A stretch of DNA of 64,000 nt, taken from contig BSBN01000860.1 of NCBI GenBank assembly GCA_027924645.1, positions 2,232,001 to 2,296,000 on the forward strand, read 5' to 3'. Positions 12,301 through 24,845 of this stretch are shown here, one piece after another (the stretch's first letter is position 1; the number at the start of each line of letters is the position of its first letter). Made by a program: the position numbers and the translations under genes. The stretch comes from Cunninghamia lanceolata. Taxonomy: Eukaryota; Streptophyta; Pinopsida; Cupressales; Cupressaceae. The notes beneath the pieces are model-generated. The model did not search any database. It was not told the DNA's origin and worked only from the letters and a program-made list of their open reading frames with translations.

Positions 12301-13974
12301 TAAAATATGGTAAAGGTTACAGGCATGCTTCTTTTCATTGCTCAGAAAGTAATAAATAGAGCGAATACAATCTATACCTCATCTTTTCCATTCATGTTTC
12401 ATCATAGCACCAAATATGTTTTTATCCTGTAGAGGGTTTCCACAAAACCCTAGTCATGACCGTGAGATATCAAATAGAGCATGAATAAACCAAGCATTGC
12501 TCAGGATGCCACAAATATTTACTCATTGACATTATAAAGAAGCAAAAAACACGAAGGAAAGATGAGATAGAAATTGTCCATACTCAGAAAAACTTCAAGA
12601 AATGCCTTTTTGTGTCTTAGGGTTTCATAACCCTAAAGACCTGAGGGGTCTTTTCTTTTCTTTTTGCATTATTATATCCTTTGCATAATATTTGAAATTG
12701 CTGTGGTCTAAAACATTAGAGATGTAATGCCTAGGAGTGTGCCATGAGGTGGCCTAGTTGAATATGATTAAGACTTTGTTAAGTCTATTTCCTCTTAAAA
12801 AGGTAAACATTTCAATGTAAAATCTTCCCTCTTTGGATTTAGTTTTATTTGCATACTATGTGATATAAAACAATAATTTTTAAATGATGATCATATAAAT
12901 CATTTAAGATTTATTGTTGCCTTTTAATGCAAAGGAGAATAAAGGAATGTGAAGGATGTGGCAGACACATGCCAAGAGTGTAGCTTCTTGTTTTGCTTTG
13001 GAGAGGAGGAAAGATTAACTAAGTCACAAAGAGTAGTTAGTAGTTGGGTGACTGTTGGAGGGTATCTAGGAGTGTTTTATTGCTTTTAGAGTCCTTCTAG
13101 ACTTGTTTTCATGACTCTTCATGTTTGACTAGGTCATGATGGACTTTTTCTTGCATTGTGGGCTCTTATGGAGGAGATATAGGCAATATATTTCAGGCTT
13201 TTTATGTGCATCCGACCCTAGTCAGTTTGAGATTCCTTGTATTGTGGAACCACTTGGATAGTGGTGGATATAGTCACTTTTGTGACTCTTTTGTACTTAG
13301 TTCTTACAGGCAGATTTTAGAGACTTGTGATTTTTATCCTTGCTCAGATTTTGACAGTTTGTAACTCATTCATCTTTGGACTTGGAATACAGTGGATACC
13401 TTGATTATTTCTGGTGATGAAAACTCTTGCCTTTCTTTTGTTAGTGCAGTCTTGTGTGTGTTTAATGATTGATCAAGTTATTTGTGAAATTGTCTCGGTT
13501 TCCTTGTAACTTTGTCTCATTTATTGTACCTTTGTTGCAAACAGTAAGCTAATTTAGGTTACTAATTGTGTTGGTAAATGCATTTAAATTGTTAATTGTG
13601 AAGTTATTTTCCTTTCACAAGTTATTGTATCCTTAAACCTTTTAGTGAAATATTTATGCAAAAGCATCCATAATAGATTGTGCAAAATTAGTTTCTATCA
13701 GTTTGAGCTAAGTGTAAACAAGTCTGAATTTCATCATCTTTATCAGTTCGGTGTATCACCCTTTTGCTTTAAGTTTTCAGTTTAGTTTTTTGAGTTTCCT
13801 CCTTCCATTTTCTCTGCAAAAAATCATTAGTTTAGGTGATAACCAGCTAGGAAGTCGGCCTTCTCCGGAGGTTGACCTCTGTTTTGAAAGATACCCACAG
13901 CTTTAGAGGTCTTCCCATGTTTCAGTAGATTGTTAAACTTCACGTTTAACAGGGTGCAAATTCCATTGATAACA
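9348..13974. mobile_element. 4.6-kb insertion with TG..CA ends: giant solo LTR or non-autonomous LTR element
   Basis: Aligning the two internal regions shows extra DNA between CTTTA and CAACACC of the leader repeat. It starts TGTTACC and ends GATAACA, which are near inverted complements, and is flanked by TTTAT (9343-9347) and TTTAC (13975-13979), a probable 5-bp duplication with one later change. No direct terminal repeat, PBS, polypurine tract or ORF of note was found, so a very long solo LTR is the simplest reading; a non-autonomous element is the alternative. Between about 9.7 and 12.3 kb the pentamer CAGTC, mostly followed by A, occurs about twenty times, far above chance. Confidence 0.65.
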
Positions 13975-14420
13975 TTTACAACACCTCTTTTTCTAGGTAT
14001 TAGAATTGAAAAATCATGAAAAATTGCCTATTTTTTCTCTATTTTCACAAGGGTTTCACCTTGAGTGGCACTATAAGTGTGTTGTGACGGATATTTTGGC
14101 ATTAGGTGGTTGTTATTATTGATATAATTTTCTTTCCATCACCATTTTACTCACAACACCCTTTGTCATGCTCTTTTACATTAAAATTTGATGAAAAAAT
14201 CACATATTTTAGTGCATTTTCACCATATTTTGACTTGTCATCATCTTAGATTTGCATCAAGAGTGTGTTGTGAAGGATCTTATTACTGTATTGGACTAAT
14301 ATCTGACATATTATTTTCTGCCCCTGATCAAAATCCTTACAACACCTTTTCTTTCCTATATTTGCAATGAAAAAGTACAAAAAATCAAGCATTTTAGGTC
14401 ATTTTTGCATATAGTGTCGC
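13975..14420 (+). repeat. Leader hairpin repeat array, copy B, right part
   Basis: The end of unit 2 plus units 3 and 4. Unit 4 is better paired here than in copy A: GTGTTGT-G-AAGGAT at 14265-14278 faces ATCCTTACAACAC at 14333-14345, 13 pairs with a single bulged G. Confidence 0.7.
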
Positions 14421-14475
14421 ACTTGTCTTTGGCATACTTTTGAAAAACTTTTAAAATCTGATTTTTCATCTCATT

Positions 14476-16395
14476 ATGGCATCTTCATGTTATTCATCTT
14501 TGAAATCTTTGCATGAGTATATCAGTGGAATTGATGCTTCTATATGTTCTACATATGAGTTGCAATTACTTTGTTATACAAATGATTTTAGTAGCTTCAC
14601 TTTACTCTTAGGAGCATATCCTTTGATATTAGAAGATTTAACCAAATTCATCTCTAGGAATACTCATGAGAAAGATGAGAGTGAAAAGCCTTTTTCTGCC
14701 ACAGAGTATGATGATGATGATGTAACTTACTCTCATCCCATTTCTCTCCCTAGCCAAGATGTAGCATTAGTGGATGAGAAAAGGTCTCTCACATTAAATC
14801 CTTTAGGGATGGATATTAGGTGCAATCAAGAGGGACACAATGTTAATTCAATAATCGTTAATAGACTTTGTAGCAATATTCCAAAGATGATTGTCTGAGG
14901 GGCACTTAGTGCACCCTCTTCCTCAAAATTGGTGATTACTGTCCAAGGTTTTCAACAACCAACTAAACCTCTCGATCACATATATGACTATGCAAAGAAA
15001 ATTACTCAAAGAAATCTAGGTGTTCAAAATGTGTTACAACAACCACACCACAATGTGATTGCTCATACATACAACACCCATAATAACAAGCAAAGTAAAC
15101 CAGCACCACATGTGCCTGTCTCTCTTCCATGCCCTCAACCTATGCTTCCTCCACCACCTCGTCTTACTCATAAAAGTGGTCAAGAATATAATCTTGTCAA
15201 GCAACTCCGCACTACTCAGGCTAAGATCTCCCTTTGGGATTTAATACAAACATCGCCTACATACCATGGAATGCTTCAAGAAGCTTTACAAAAGGTGATT
15301 ATCCCACCTACTGCTAAGCCTAATGATGTAGCACCAGTATTGGATAGTATGTATGCAACAAAAACGGATATACTCTTTCAACCACATGAATTATCGTCAA
15401 TTGAAGTTCAAAACCAATATGATCCTCTTGTAATCTTTGTCACAATAAATAAAACATTGGTAAAATGAGTTATGATTGACAATGGATTGGCTCTTAATGT
15501 TTGTAGCATTGACCTACTACACCAAATTAAAGCTGACATATCACAAATCAAACTAGATGGCATTAGCATTCGTGGCTTTGATAATGTTGGATGACAATCT
15601 GTGGGCACTATAACTCTACCTATATAGGTAGGATCTGTGATTGTGCCTACCTTGATTCATGTCATGTCTTGTTCTTTATCTTACAACATGATTCTTGGTA
15701 GACCCTGGATCCATGCATTGGGAACAGTTCCTTCTACTTTACATCATTCAATTATATGTATAGTCAACGGTAAACTTCATACTATTCACACCGATCCTGA
15801 ACCAAATAACTGTTCACATATTGAAACGTAAAAACCAGTTTACAATCATATGAGCTTAAATAATTTGCGAGGTGATCTATCCATGCCTCTTCCCACAAAT
15901 AATGTTATGCAAGACTCTAGAACATCGAATGCACCCTTTGGTGATGATTGGGGCCCATCAGATTTTAATCCTTGCAGTATAGGGGAATATAAAATTAATA
16001 GCCTTGACACATCAAAAGTAGCATCAATCTCACCTAAGCAATCTTTTGAAGCACCTAAGAAATCTAAAGTCCCCTTGGTCAAAAATAAAAACAATACTCT
16101 CACTTATACCACAAATTACGAGACCTATGAGGCTTCACCATCTTCTAAGGAAATGACATCCCTTTATGGTCGTGGATTTAAAATCCTTTATAACAATTGT
16201 GAATATGTAGGTAAGGGATGTGGTGTAAATCAACTAGGGATTCGAGTACCTATAGAATCTGCTTCAACACATTACTTAACCGGCATTGGATATAATCCTC
16301 TTAAAGAAAATAAAGCCTCCCATCATCCTAAACTTAATGTTAATTCAACAAGGGCAAAACAAAATGACAGATATCTCAAATATGTATGTTCTTAA
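14476..16395 (+). pseudogene. gag-protease pseudogene, copy B
   Basis: Second copy of the 3466-5454 frame, starting at the same MASSCYSS. It keeps longer open stretches: 14929-15468 up to the protease entrance and 15850-16395 for the tail. The D-N-G protease loop is encoded near 15478, and ILGRPWIHALGTVPSTLH and a G-patch-like YNNCEYVGKGCGVNQLGI follow. It lacks 69 bp (23 codons) relative to copy A. In copy A that block is bounded by direct TATATC repeats at 3508 and 3577, so replication slippage explains the loss. In-frame stops occur after KMIV, LVK, NVG, LPI and IET; only the LVK stop is shared with copy A. Nothing RT-like follows. Confidence 0.75.
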
Positions 16396-18058
16396 CGATG
16401 GTGCCCTAATAGGTAAGTATTTCTAACCCTTTATCTCTCTCTCTCCTAATGTGCTTCCCCGTGATGTGTTATGTGTTGTTTAGGCCTCCTGGAATGACCC
16501 CTGATTCTCTTGTAAGGTCTAGGATACCAGGACACCACCTCTGTTGTGACCTTCTTCTTTTTGTATCACCATTCTTCTATATTGCCTCTCTCTGATTTCA
16601 TTGTTGTGTGTTGTGTCTTATAGACATATCATTGCAGTTGGTGACTTGGGGGCACCCTCCTACATGATTGTCCCTAAGACACTTGTTTCTCCTCTCTGAT
16701 TTATTGTTTCCCTTCCTCTAGTGTTTCAATCTAGTGGGCGGATGATGAAAAAACATTTATACTGATGCGGACCTAGCGTCCCTTTCGTGAGAAATCAAAA
16801 TTTGAACTTAGTTTCTAATATGACGACGGGTTTGTATATCTTATCTGACGCTTGGCTAGTAGAAGCACTCGTACTCTCTACGTAGGGATTTTGATGATGT
16901 TTCTATCTCATTTACAAATCATAACAATACTGTTGTTCCATGCACTTTGTCTATCTTGAATCTTGCATGCCTCAGATTTCATATGCATTATCATGATTTT
17001 GTAGACACTAACATGTTTCTTGCAAGGATGTGTTTGTGGGAACATTTGGTGATCGTAAAGTACATGTCACCTCCAGGGGGCATGGGCTTTGTGAAAGTTT
17101 GTGTTCCCTTGTGTGTTTTCTTCCTACCTTAACTTGCTTGATTTTGATGCATGATATCAATCACCTTAAGGTGGAGGCATATATAAGGTAAGTTGTCTGT
17201 TGTAGATGTTAGCAATGTACTTGTCCTTAGGTGTAGTTTAAAGACTTGTGAGATGAGTACATCCTGCACTATGAGTTTGTTTACAATCAATTAATCATTT
17301 AATCCCTCTGCAGAGGCAGGATATCGCATATATCCTTTTTATTTTAAGCCCTCTACAGAGGCAGGGGTGGTGTATTTCTCAGAGTAGATTGCACCATCCT
17401 GTCATTTTCAAAATTCCTCATTGGGAGGCAAGGAGCAGTTCTGTGACTAACTCAAACCTTAAGCATGTCTTCGGTGATTGTTGTGGTGAAGCGTAATCGT
17501 CAATGTGTGCCTGTAATGTGCCTGAGATGGTGTTGAACCTAGAAATAGGGACACTCCATCGCTTGTCTGTCATGTTTTCTCCGTGTCTTCAAAGTGTGTG
17601 TTTTGGAGTGCTTGCTTTGTTTGGCGTGTTTGTTGCCCCATATGTAGTCTAAAGACCTGTGCGATGAGTGCATCCTGCAATTTGGGAGGTTTTGTGTGTC
17701 CTGCATGTGTGTTGCCCCATATATGTAGTTTAAAGACCTGTGTGATGAGTACATCCTACATTATGGGAGGTTTGTTTACTTTCCTGTACTTGCATCTACA
17801 TTTCATATATATGAGAAAAAGAAAGAAAAAAAGAAATCATTCCTGTCTTCTATGCATTAATGTGTCTTCCATGCATTCAATGTATTCTCTGTGTTTTGTG
17901 TGATTGTAACTATCTTCTCCATGTTTTGCGTGCATGTCATTATCTTCAATGTGTCTGGTGTGTCTTCTTCGTGCTTGGTGTGTTTGGTGTGTTTGTTGAC
18001 CGTACTTTAATGCATGTATTGGCCTCACGTTTATACATACATTAAAGTGGGGGCTAAA
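16396..18058 (+). other. 3' non-coding region of internal B
   Basis: Counterpart of 5455-7124: donor-like AG/GTAAGTATT at about 16412, second polypurine-like tract at about 17166, and hairpin boxes CCCTCTGCAGAGGCAGG at about 17304 and CCCTCTACAGAGGCAGG at about 17349. The true polypurine tract ends at 18058. No convincing gene. Confidence 0.6.
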
Positions 18059-19322
18059 TGTAACATTGAAAAATGTCCCCTTGGGGGCTTTTCCCTCATA
18101 AGGTTTAGCTCCCGGGTCTTTAGTGTGCATTTAGGACATCTTACATCATATTTCAACATCCCAATGAGAAAACCCCTAAGTGTCTTGGCAAATAGGACCT
18201 AGGGGGACCACTTGAGATAAACCTTGCCCAAAATAGGGGGGAGGATTTGGGCACCTGCGCCCTAGTCCTGCCCTATTTTGGGGCAGTCCCAATTTTTGGG
18301 TGTCGACTTGTGACCGTTATTTGGGTCCTATGCCGACACGATAAGTTTGAATTACGAAATTCTTGGCAGGAGTGTTTGTATTTGCATATATAAGCATGTT
18401 TAGGCATTCATTTGTAAACTAGATTTTAACTAGATGATTACTAGCTAGCAATTTGGATTCTCAAGTTTATGTGAAGGTGATTCAAGGCATTCATTATGTT
18501 GCAAAAGCAGATTTGTGTTGTCTATGTGTTTGTATTTGTAGATTTGGGCATCCATCTCCTCATGGCATGAAGAGCTTCTTCCTCCCATGAGATCTTCACT
18601 ACAAGGTGATATTATTTGTGTTTTGTGAGCATTTATCATTTGGTTTTCACCTCTGCCTCACAAGGGCACGCACTCTTTATCTAACAATGGTGTTTGGAAG
18701 ACTTGAATGTCTCTCTAGAGCTTGACTGAGGCAAGCCTCTAAACACCACAACCCCCTCCCAAAGTTTTCATGATTGTAGGTTACAGGTTGAAGCTACAAA
18801 CAAAGTAGAGTTGCAGGAGGGTACAACAAAGTGTCAGAATTACAGACCAGAGAAGAAAATGGCTCCCTGGACTAGGGTGTCCGCTTATTAGTCCTCAAAG
18901 TTTCATGATGGTAAAACCTTCGGTACAACAAGAATAGGTTACAGATCTTATCTGCAGATCCTGACAAAAAATAGGGCACTGGACTTCGGCGCTCGCTCTT
19001 TAGTCCCTGACTATTCCGCTTCCAAACCCCAAAAATAGGTGCACAGTTTTTTGTCATTTTACATCTTTCTGTAGCAGTATTTTCCTATATTTGTCTGTTT
19101 ACTATTGTATTTGCATAATTAGGGTTTTAAGGTATAATTGAGCATAAGAGAAGATAATTGGCAATCAAATCATAAAAATCCAAGTTTCCCTACATTCCCA
19201 CAGAGACCTAGGGTAGGATAGTACATTGCAACTCAACCCTAGGTCCTTGAATGTAATTGGTGAAAGGAGGATGCATACACAAAACTACCTAAGACTCAAC
19301 TATCCAAATTTTACCTATTACA
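18059..19322 (+). repeat. LTR C of the three-LTR complex
   Basis: 1264 bp, TGTAACATTG to ACCTATTACA, followed directly by the right GGAAG duplication (19323-19327). It differs from LTR A at scattered positions, mostly transitions, so the insertion is not recent. Confidence 0.9.
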
Positions 19323-19327
19323 GGAAG
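19323..19327. repeat. Target site duplication GGAAG (right copy)
   Basis: Matches 739-743 exactly and closes the three-LTR complex. Confidence 0.9.
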
Positions 19328-19628
19328 ATATCTTATACTGAGTCTACACCTGCACAACCATAGTATGTCCTTTAGCTAACAAACACCGTAGGTGAGCAGA
19401 AAGTTAGTTTATTCAGGTAGAGATAATTTGATATTTATTTTCACCTTTGAATGCATGTCATTGTAGCTATATCTTAAGGTTGCAATGTATAACTAGGAAA
19501 AAATTATGTATGCTTTTGTAGAGACCGAGCCTTACCAGAACTCTAAATTTAACCTAGGAGTTGTTAAGAGTAGGAATGTATAAGTTTTATTACTTTTCAA
19601 TCAAATGATTTTGTGTTTGATTTACACT

Positions 19629-20478
19629 TGTAGACACCTAAAATTGACTAGGTCTTGTGACATCACCTGGTCGACATCATTTGAGACACCTGATGAGACG
19701 TTTTTCTCTAGAAGCCTTTCCATCGCCCAATTAGTTAAATAAATCATATTTATTTAACTAATCCCATTTATCCTTCCATATTTATTTAATTAATTTCCAC
19801 TTTTCCCTCATCCAAGTTAATTAAATAAGTCAAATATTTATTTAATTAATGTATTCCACATCATCCCTCATCCAAATTAATTAACTAAATTAAAATATTT
19901 ATTTAATTAATGTATTCCACATCATTCCTTTCCAAAATTAAATAATTTTATTATTTAATTCCACTTTCATCTCTATCTCCACATGGCTAGAAGCTTCTAA
20001 TCCTTGTAAGGCGGAAGCCATTTGACTAATTCCTCTCATTCAACCTAAATGAGATACTTGTCAAATGACTACAACTCCTTGTGTCATTTAATCCTAGCCA
20101 TCCATCATAAATCTAATCCTAGCCGTCCAATCCTATTACTCATATCCTATAAATCAAGCCTCACCCAAGCCATTTGGGGGATTTTTGGAGACACTTTGGA
20201 CACTTTTGAGACACTTTAGAGGCTTAGAAAGGGGGATCTTGAGGAGAGACAATCCACATCTCAAGTATCATTCTACATCATCTTGTCTATCATTGTTATG
20301 CTATAGAAGCGAGCAATCAACATTCCATCCAATCAATCATCCATCAAAGAGAACAAATCTGGTAGATTTGGGTGCATCTACCACATTCTATCACGTGTGG
20401 AAGACTTGGTTCAAAGGTAAAGGTATTGGGTTGTTTGCATTATCTTTGTATTGTCTTTGTACCAATTTTTCTACCACA
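19629..20478 (+). mobile_element. Probable solo LTR (850 bp)
   Basis: Starts TGTAGACACC and ends CTACCACA, flanked by ACACT (19624-19628) and ACACC (20479-20483), a duplication with one mismatch. A TATA box sits in CCTATAAATC at about 20147. The U3 part (about 19730-19960) holds a degenerate tandem repeat of about 60 bp built on ATTTATTTAATTAATGTATTCC and CCCTCATCCAAATTAATTAA. No internal region follows. The right boundary rests on the imperfect duplication and could be off. Confidence 0.55.
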
Positions 20479-20483
20479 ACACC

Positions 20484-21018
20484 TATTGTAGAATATATGG
20501 AAATGTTATAAAAAAATCTTTCGAAACATCTAGGACAGTGATATATCATCACATAAGCATTCTACAACAATGATGTAAGTATCATCATGATATTTGAAAT
20601 ATATTCTATGTGAGTTCAAAATCTATTCTATGTAGACAGTTGGAGGACTCGAGAAAACCAAGAGGTTGGAAAACATCAATATTGTAGACTCAAACATGTC
20701 TAGGTTGAAATATAGACTTAGTCGAGAGATTAAGTTATGAACACAGTAGTATTCATTAAGATAATTTATGAAGAGGATATAACTCATGAGCTATATTTTT
20801 GCATGTTATGGGAAATGTGATTCCAAACATTGCCTAAGTGGTCAAGAGAAGACTAGAGGTTTATGTTTCTATGTTTTATTATTATAAACATTTACTTTTG
20901 GGAAGAACAAGAATATTTTGATATACCGATGTACGGGGTTAGAGAAGTTAAACCCTAGATTCAATCCAGAAGGGTATAGAAAACTTAATAACTTTTAAGT
21001 CAACATTGACTTTGTTGG
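20484..21018. other. Unassigned AT-rich sequence
   Basis: No ORF, domain or repeat boundary recognised; the only order visible is AT-rich non-coding composition. Confidence 0.4.
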
Positions 21019-21470
21019 TGCCTGAATTCACTGTCAGTTAATTTAGCAATTTTCATGCAGGCACCATCCTGAAATATCCAAAAGGTTCTAAGTTTTGGCA
21101 CCCCTTCAGTACTTTTCAGCATCTGCATCTCATTTCTTGAGGAGGGGTCTTTGTCTTTTCTCCATCGGCATGGGTTCATTTTTGTGTCTTCGACATTTCG
21201 GTTTGAACTTGAACCCTTTTTTCTCTAAGTTCAGTGGTTCAGCGGTTCAGGGTTCAATTTTCTTCTAACGGGTCGCATTATGCATTTGCCTTGCACAAAT
21301 ATTGCATCGTTGAACCTCCCGCTTGAACCTTTTTGTTTTGGTTCAAGGTTCAATGGTTCAAAGCTTTGTTGCCTATGGAGTATTATTTTTGATGTTTGAA
21401 CCATCGTGTTGAACCCTCGTGTTGAACCCTTTTGGTTCGGGGTTCAACGGTTCAAGGCTTTATATTTTTG
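21019..21470. repeat. GGTTCAA-rich repeats with a 5' inverted repeat
   Basis: GGTGCCTG at about 21020 has its exact complement CAGGCACC at about 21058, an 8-bp stem. From about 21205 three blocks roughly 100 bp apart combine TTGAACCC with runs of GGTTCA (GGTTCAGCGGTTCAGGGTTCAA, GGTTCAAGGTTCAATGGTTCAA, GGTTCGGGGTTCAACGGTTCAA), so each block can fold on itself. Function unknown; LTR U3 repeats or transposon subterminal repeats are possible. Confidence 0.5.
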
Positions 21471-21477
21471 GTCTTAT

Positions 21478-22200
21478 CGGAGTGATTGGCTTCATCAGCG
21501 AAAGATTTCTTGAGTGCTCCGATTGTTTTGGTCTGGCTGATGGATGTCCATCGGCGTGTGTTTGGTTGTCGGCAAAGCAAATTTGTGGCCTGCCGATGTA
21601 AGGAGTTTGGCCGATGGAGGAGCAGTGTGTGGCTGGCGAAGATGTCATCAGCGTGACCTTTGAGATCGGTAGGAAGCTTTTTGGATGCTCTGATGGTGTG
21701 TGTTACACCGACGGAAGGGGAAGAGCCAGGGTCTATCGACATGGGTTGTATTGTCGGGTGAACGGTGAAATGGTTGGCCGTTAGACTAATCTCTGGCCGA
21801 TGAAGGGAAGTGTTGTGTATGGTCTTCGGCGTGACTTGTGTTGTCGGCGAGGATGGATTGTGGTGGGCCGACAGTGGGAGGTCTTGCCGATGAAGGAGCA
21901 GAGTATAATTCATTGGTGCATCGGTGAGAGTGTGGTCTATCGGCAGAGGGATCTTTTGCTTGGCCGACGGTATTGGTCTGGCCAACAGGGGATTGCGGTG
22001 GCTTCATCGGTGTAACTAATGAGATCGGCGAACATTTGGATGGTTGGCCCGATGATGCATCTCTGGCTGATGGGGAAGCGAAGGTAGCGGTCGGCGAGAC
22101 TGTTGAGATCGGAAGGAGAATTCTGGGGTGTGCCGATGGCTTGGGTTTTGGCGATGGGCTTTTGGAGAAGGCTTATGCGTCGAGCACGGCAAAAGGCGCT
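21478..22200. repeat. GC-rich degenerate CCGATG minisatellite
   Basis: An island of higher GC in an AT-rich window, built from irregularly spaced GCCGATG, ATCGGCG and TTGAGATCGG boxes. Examples: GAGATCGG near 21661, 22020 and 22107; GGCCGATGGAGGAGCAG near 21612; TGCCGATGAAGGAGCAG near 21884. ORFs on both strands overlap here, as expected from low stop density rather than from a gene. Confidence 0.5.
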
Positions 22201-24590
22201 CGACACCTATTATGCTCACGACCATGTTTTTAAGGTATTGAAGGAGTCTCCGCGGCACCAAAGTGGGACTATTCTTCCTGCACATTTGAAACTTCAGTAA
22301 AGTGCATTTTGGCGGGAACTTCTATTTGAACGCAGCGACAGTTTCCAGGTAGGCCAAGGGTGGTTGAGGCCTTTAATGGCGACTGTAGCAGAGGTATGGG
22401 CAATGGTACACATGATCATGTCGCTCGATTTTTGAGTGAAGACTCCCAGATGGTGGCGCAGGGCTCGAGGCTTCTCTTGTCTGTTACTGCAATAACTTCT
22501 GAGCGCCATTCCTTTGTGGAGTCTGTATCTGGCGGATTTTTGATTTTTGACCATGTAATTAATTGCTGTGAGTACACTTTCTAGCCAATATAGACAGACT
22601 GTGTTACCATTTTTGAGGTTGTTGAAAACTGGACATTTTGGCTCTGTAATAAGATACAACTGGTTTTGGTTGCTCTGTGCAGCAAAACTTGTGAGTTTAT
22701 GTATCTCCTGTTGTACATTTTTGCATGAATCCACTGATTTCATGGTCAATCTTATATGAATAATGCTATGTTTGCATGTGTTGTGCTAATTCTGTCTCCA
22801 GTCTTGTATGTATCTTTCTTCTGAATCTAGGTATTCAAGGAATGTCTGAGATTCTAGAACATGGAATTCTTGTGTTGAATGTTTAATCTTTTAACTTCTG
22901 CTCAAGGGGTAGATTAAACTGTTTTCAGACTGAATATTGGGAAGGGTATACTGCAATAGGGATGCCATAAGTATAGATAGCTTAACACTCTGTATTGGGA
23001 GATATATGTAAGGCAGGTATCATATGTATCCCCCTGAAATCCAGTTTTAGTTGTTCATGCTGATCATTCACAGGTGTATGTCTACTGACTCCAAGCCCTG
23101 GATAGGCACCAATCTAGCTCTGTGTTGAGGTTATACACCAGGTCCAGGTTTGCATCCAAACATCAAATCAAACCTTTTCATCCTTCCACCTGTTAGTTGT
23201 AGGAGTAGGATTAGGATCCTTGCATGCTCTCATACCCAACCAGACATCATGTCCAAGAATGTTGCCAACCTTGTGATTTGTTACACAAATCTTGGTCCAT
23301 ACATGAGAGTATTCTACCTGTTGCTGTCAAGTTAAATCCTTCTGTCATTGAGCTAGTCAAGGTTATACTTTTATCAAATAGGGACACCCCCCTTGGTGCG
23401 GCAGAACCAGAAGTGAAGGGGAGGAGCTCACACAACCTCCTGTATTCAGTTGGCTGAATCTGCCTGTGCATTAGAAGTGGCAAACCCTAACGCTAATTCA
23501 GAAGAAAAACCAACAGACTCATCTAGTGTATATTATGGTCGACAGTAAAAAGGTCAAGAAACCATAGATTAAGACAATTTAAATTAGAAGGAGCTTAAGA
23601 AGCACTTTGATAAATTTTAATGATTTCTTGATAGAGTCAAACTAGACATATAACACAAGAGTGCTTAATTATTTGAGTCATTGAGCATAGTGACAGGAAG
23701 TCATAAACCCTGATTTTGCAAGAATGCAACTAGGGACTCTCTGAAAATTTAAAATCATCTAAATCTACATATTGTATATATATATCCTAGATCAAAGATT
23801 AAATTCTAAGTCAGATTGACTAGGATTGAGTTTAGGCTTGATGGTTCATGTCTAGAGTTATTAGTCAAACAAGTCAAACTATAGGATGAGGTAGTTTCCA
23901 AGTCGAGTTAGAAGTGTGTGGACACATGACTATGTTTATTTATATAGAAACTTTGGCCAAAGTGATGCATTTGTCTTTGCATGCATTAGTCGGTTCATCA
24001 TGTCTAGATGGCGTAACCTGTCAGAGTGATCATACTTAGTTAGAAGTATGTCTAGAGTTGTATAGTCGATTGAGTTATGTAGGACACAACACTAGAACTC
24101 AGATGGCAACCTGTTGGTTCCTTATGTCTATACTTTTCGTGAAGGGTAGGGCCACTTCTAAGAAGGAAGGTGTGTAGGGGACTGCCGGTCTGTGGTTGGA
24201 GGTAAAGCACTCGGATGATGCTCTCCCTCTGTAGTAGAAGACTCATCGAGACTTGTAAGATAGATATCAAGATTCCAGATGCAATATATTTCATGATTGA
24301 ATTATGTCAAACTTATGTAAACTTGCTCATATTGCTAAGTGCAAAATATTTGTAAATGTAAAGTGAAATGATTTCACTATGATTTATCTTTGAATAAATT
24401 GTATTTCAAGGTTGAAAAATATTGAGAAAAGATATGCTTTTATTTCTTTGTAATTATGCAAATGATAACAAAAATTACTCATGTTTATCATGTTCTTTTA
24501 CATTCTTAGTAAATTGCGCGTGTAATTCCTAGTAATATGAGTTGGCATGTTACAGAGTTTGTCTTTTGCACAACTAGGGTAGTCAAATAA
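22201..24590. other. Unassigned intergenic sequence
   Basis: No protein family recognised in the short ORFs of either strand and no clear LTR ends. A retroelement LTR or leader is possible between 22200 and 23000 by composition, but no boundary was found. Confidence 0.4.
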
Positions 24591-24599
24591 AAAACACTT

Positions 24600-24840
24600 T
24601 ATTTTAGAGTGTGAAGCTTACAATGACATTTGAGCCAACTACATGGGTACTTTAGCAACAGTTTCCTTAGAAGATTTGTTCAATGAAATGAAAGTTTTTA
24701 ATATCTACAAGATCAAGCAACCTATGACACTGCAGAGTAATAAACATTAATCCAATGCACATAGGATCCATCTAGCAAGTTTCTTGAATTATGTCTAATT
24801 GTCATCTATTTCCTTTTTAATCTTGGATCTTCTGATAAGA
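24600..24840 (-). pseudogene. LINE remnant, 3' piece (separated by the chromovirus insertion)
   Basis: On the minus strand this continues the LINE frame that ends at 54394: joining across the ATATT target site gives an uninterrupted transition. It corresponds to the poorly conserved region after the reverse transcriptase. No poly(A) tail was seen. Confidence 0.45.
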
Positions 24841-24845
24841 ATATT

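Larger units (their letters stand above)
744..19322 (+). mobile_element. Three-LTR tandem retrotransposon complex (Ty3/gypsy-type, non-autonomous)
   Basis: Order: LTR 744-2007, internal 2008-7124, LTR 7125-8387, internal 8388-18058, LTR 18059-19322. GGAAG flanks only the outside. The middle LTR is bordered by the polypurine tract on its left and the primer-binding region on its right, with no duplication, so it is shared by two elements. This is the product expected from unequal LTR-LTR recombination rather than two insertions. Without its 4.6-kb insertion and duplicated target, the second internal region is about 5.04 kb against 5.12 kb for the first. Both carry the same gag-protease frame and no RT, RNase H or integrase, so mobility must have depended on another element. 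Confidence 0.88.

Noticed and set aside
12640..12670. Rho-independent-type terminator around GACCTGAGGGGTC followed by T-rich DNA
   Set aside because: Bacterial terminators have no role in this plant nuclear sequence; the short stem is likely chance.
21452..22285. Overlapping ORFs on both strands up to 177 codons
   Set aside because: GC-rich degenerate repeats depress stop codons in all frames; no domain or consistent coding signal on either strand.
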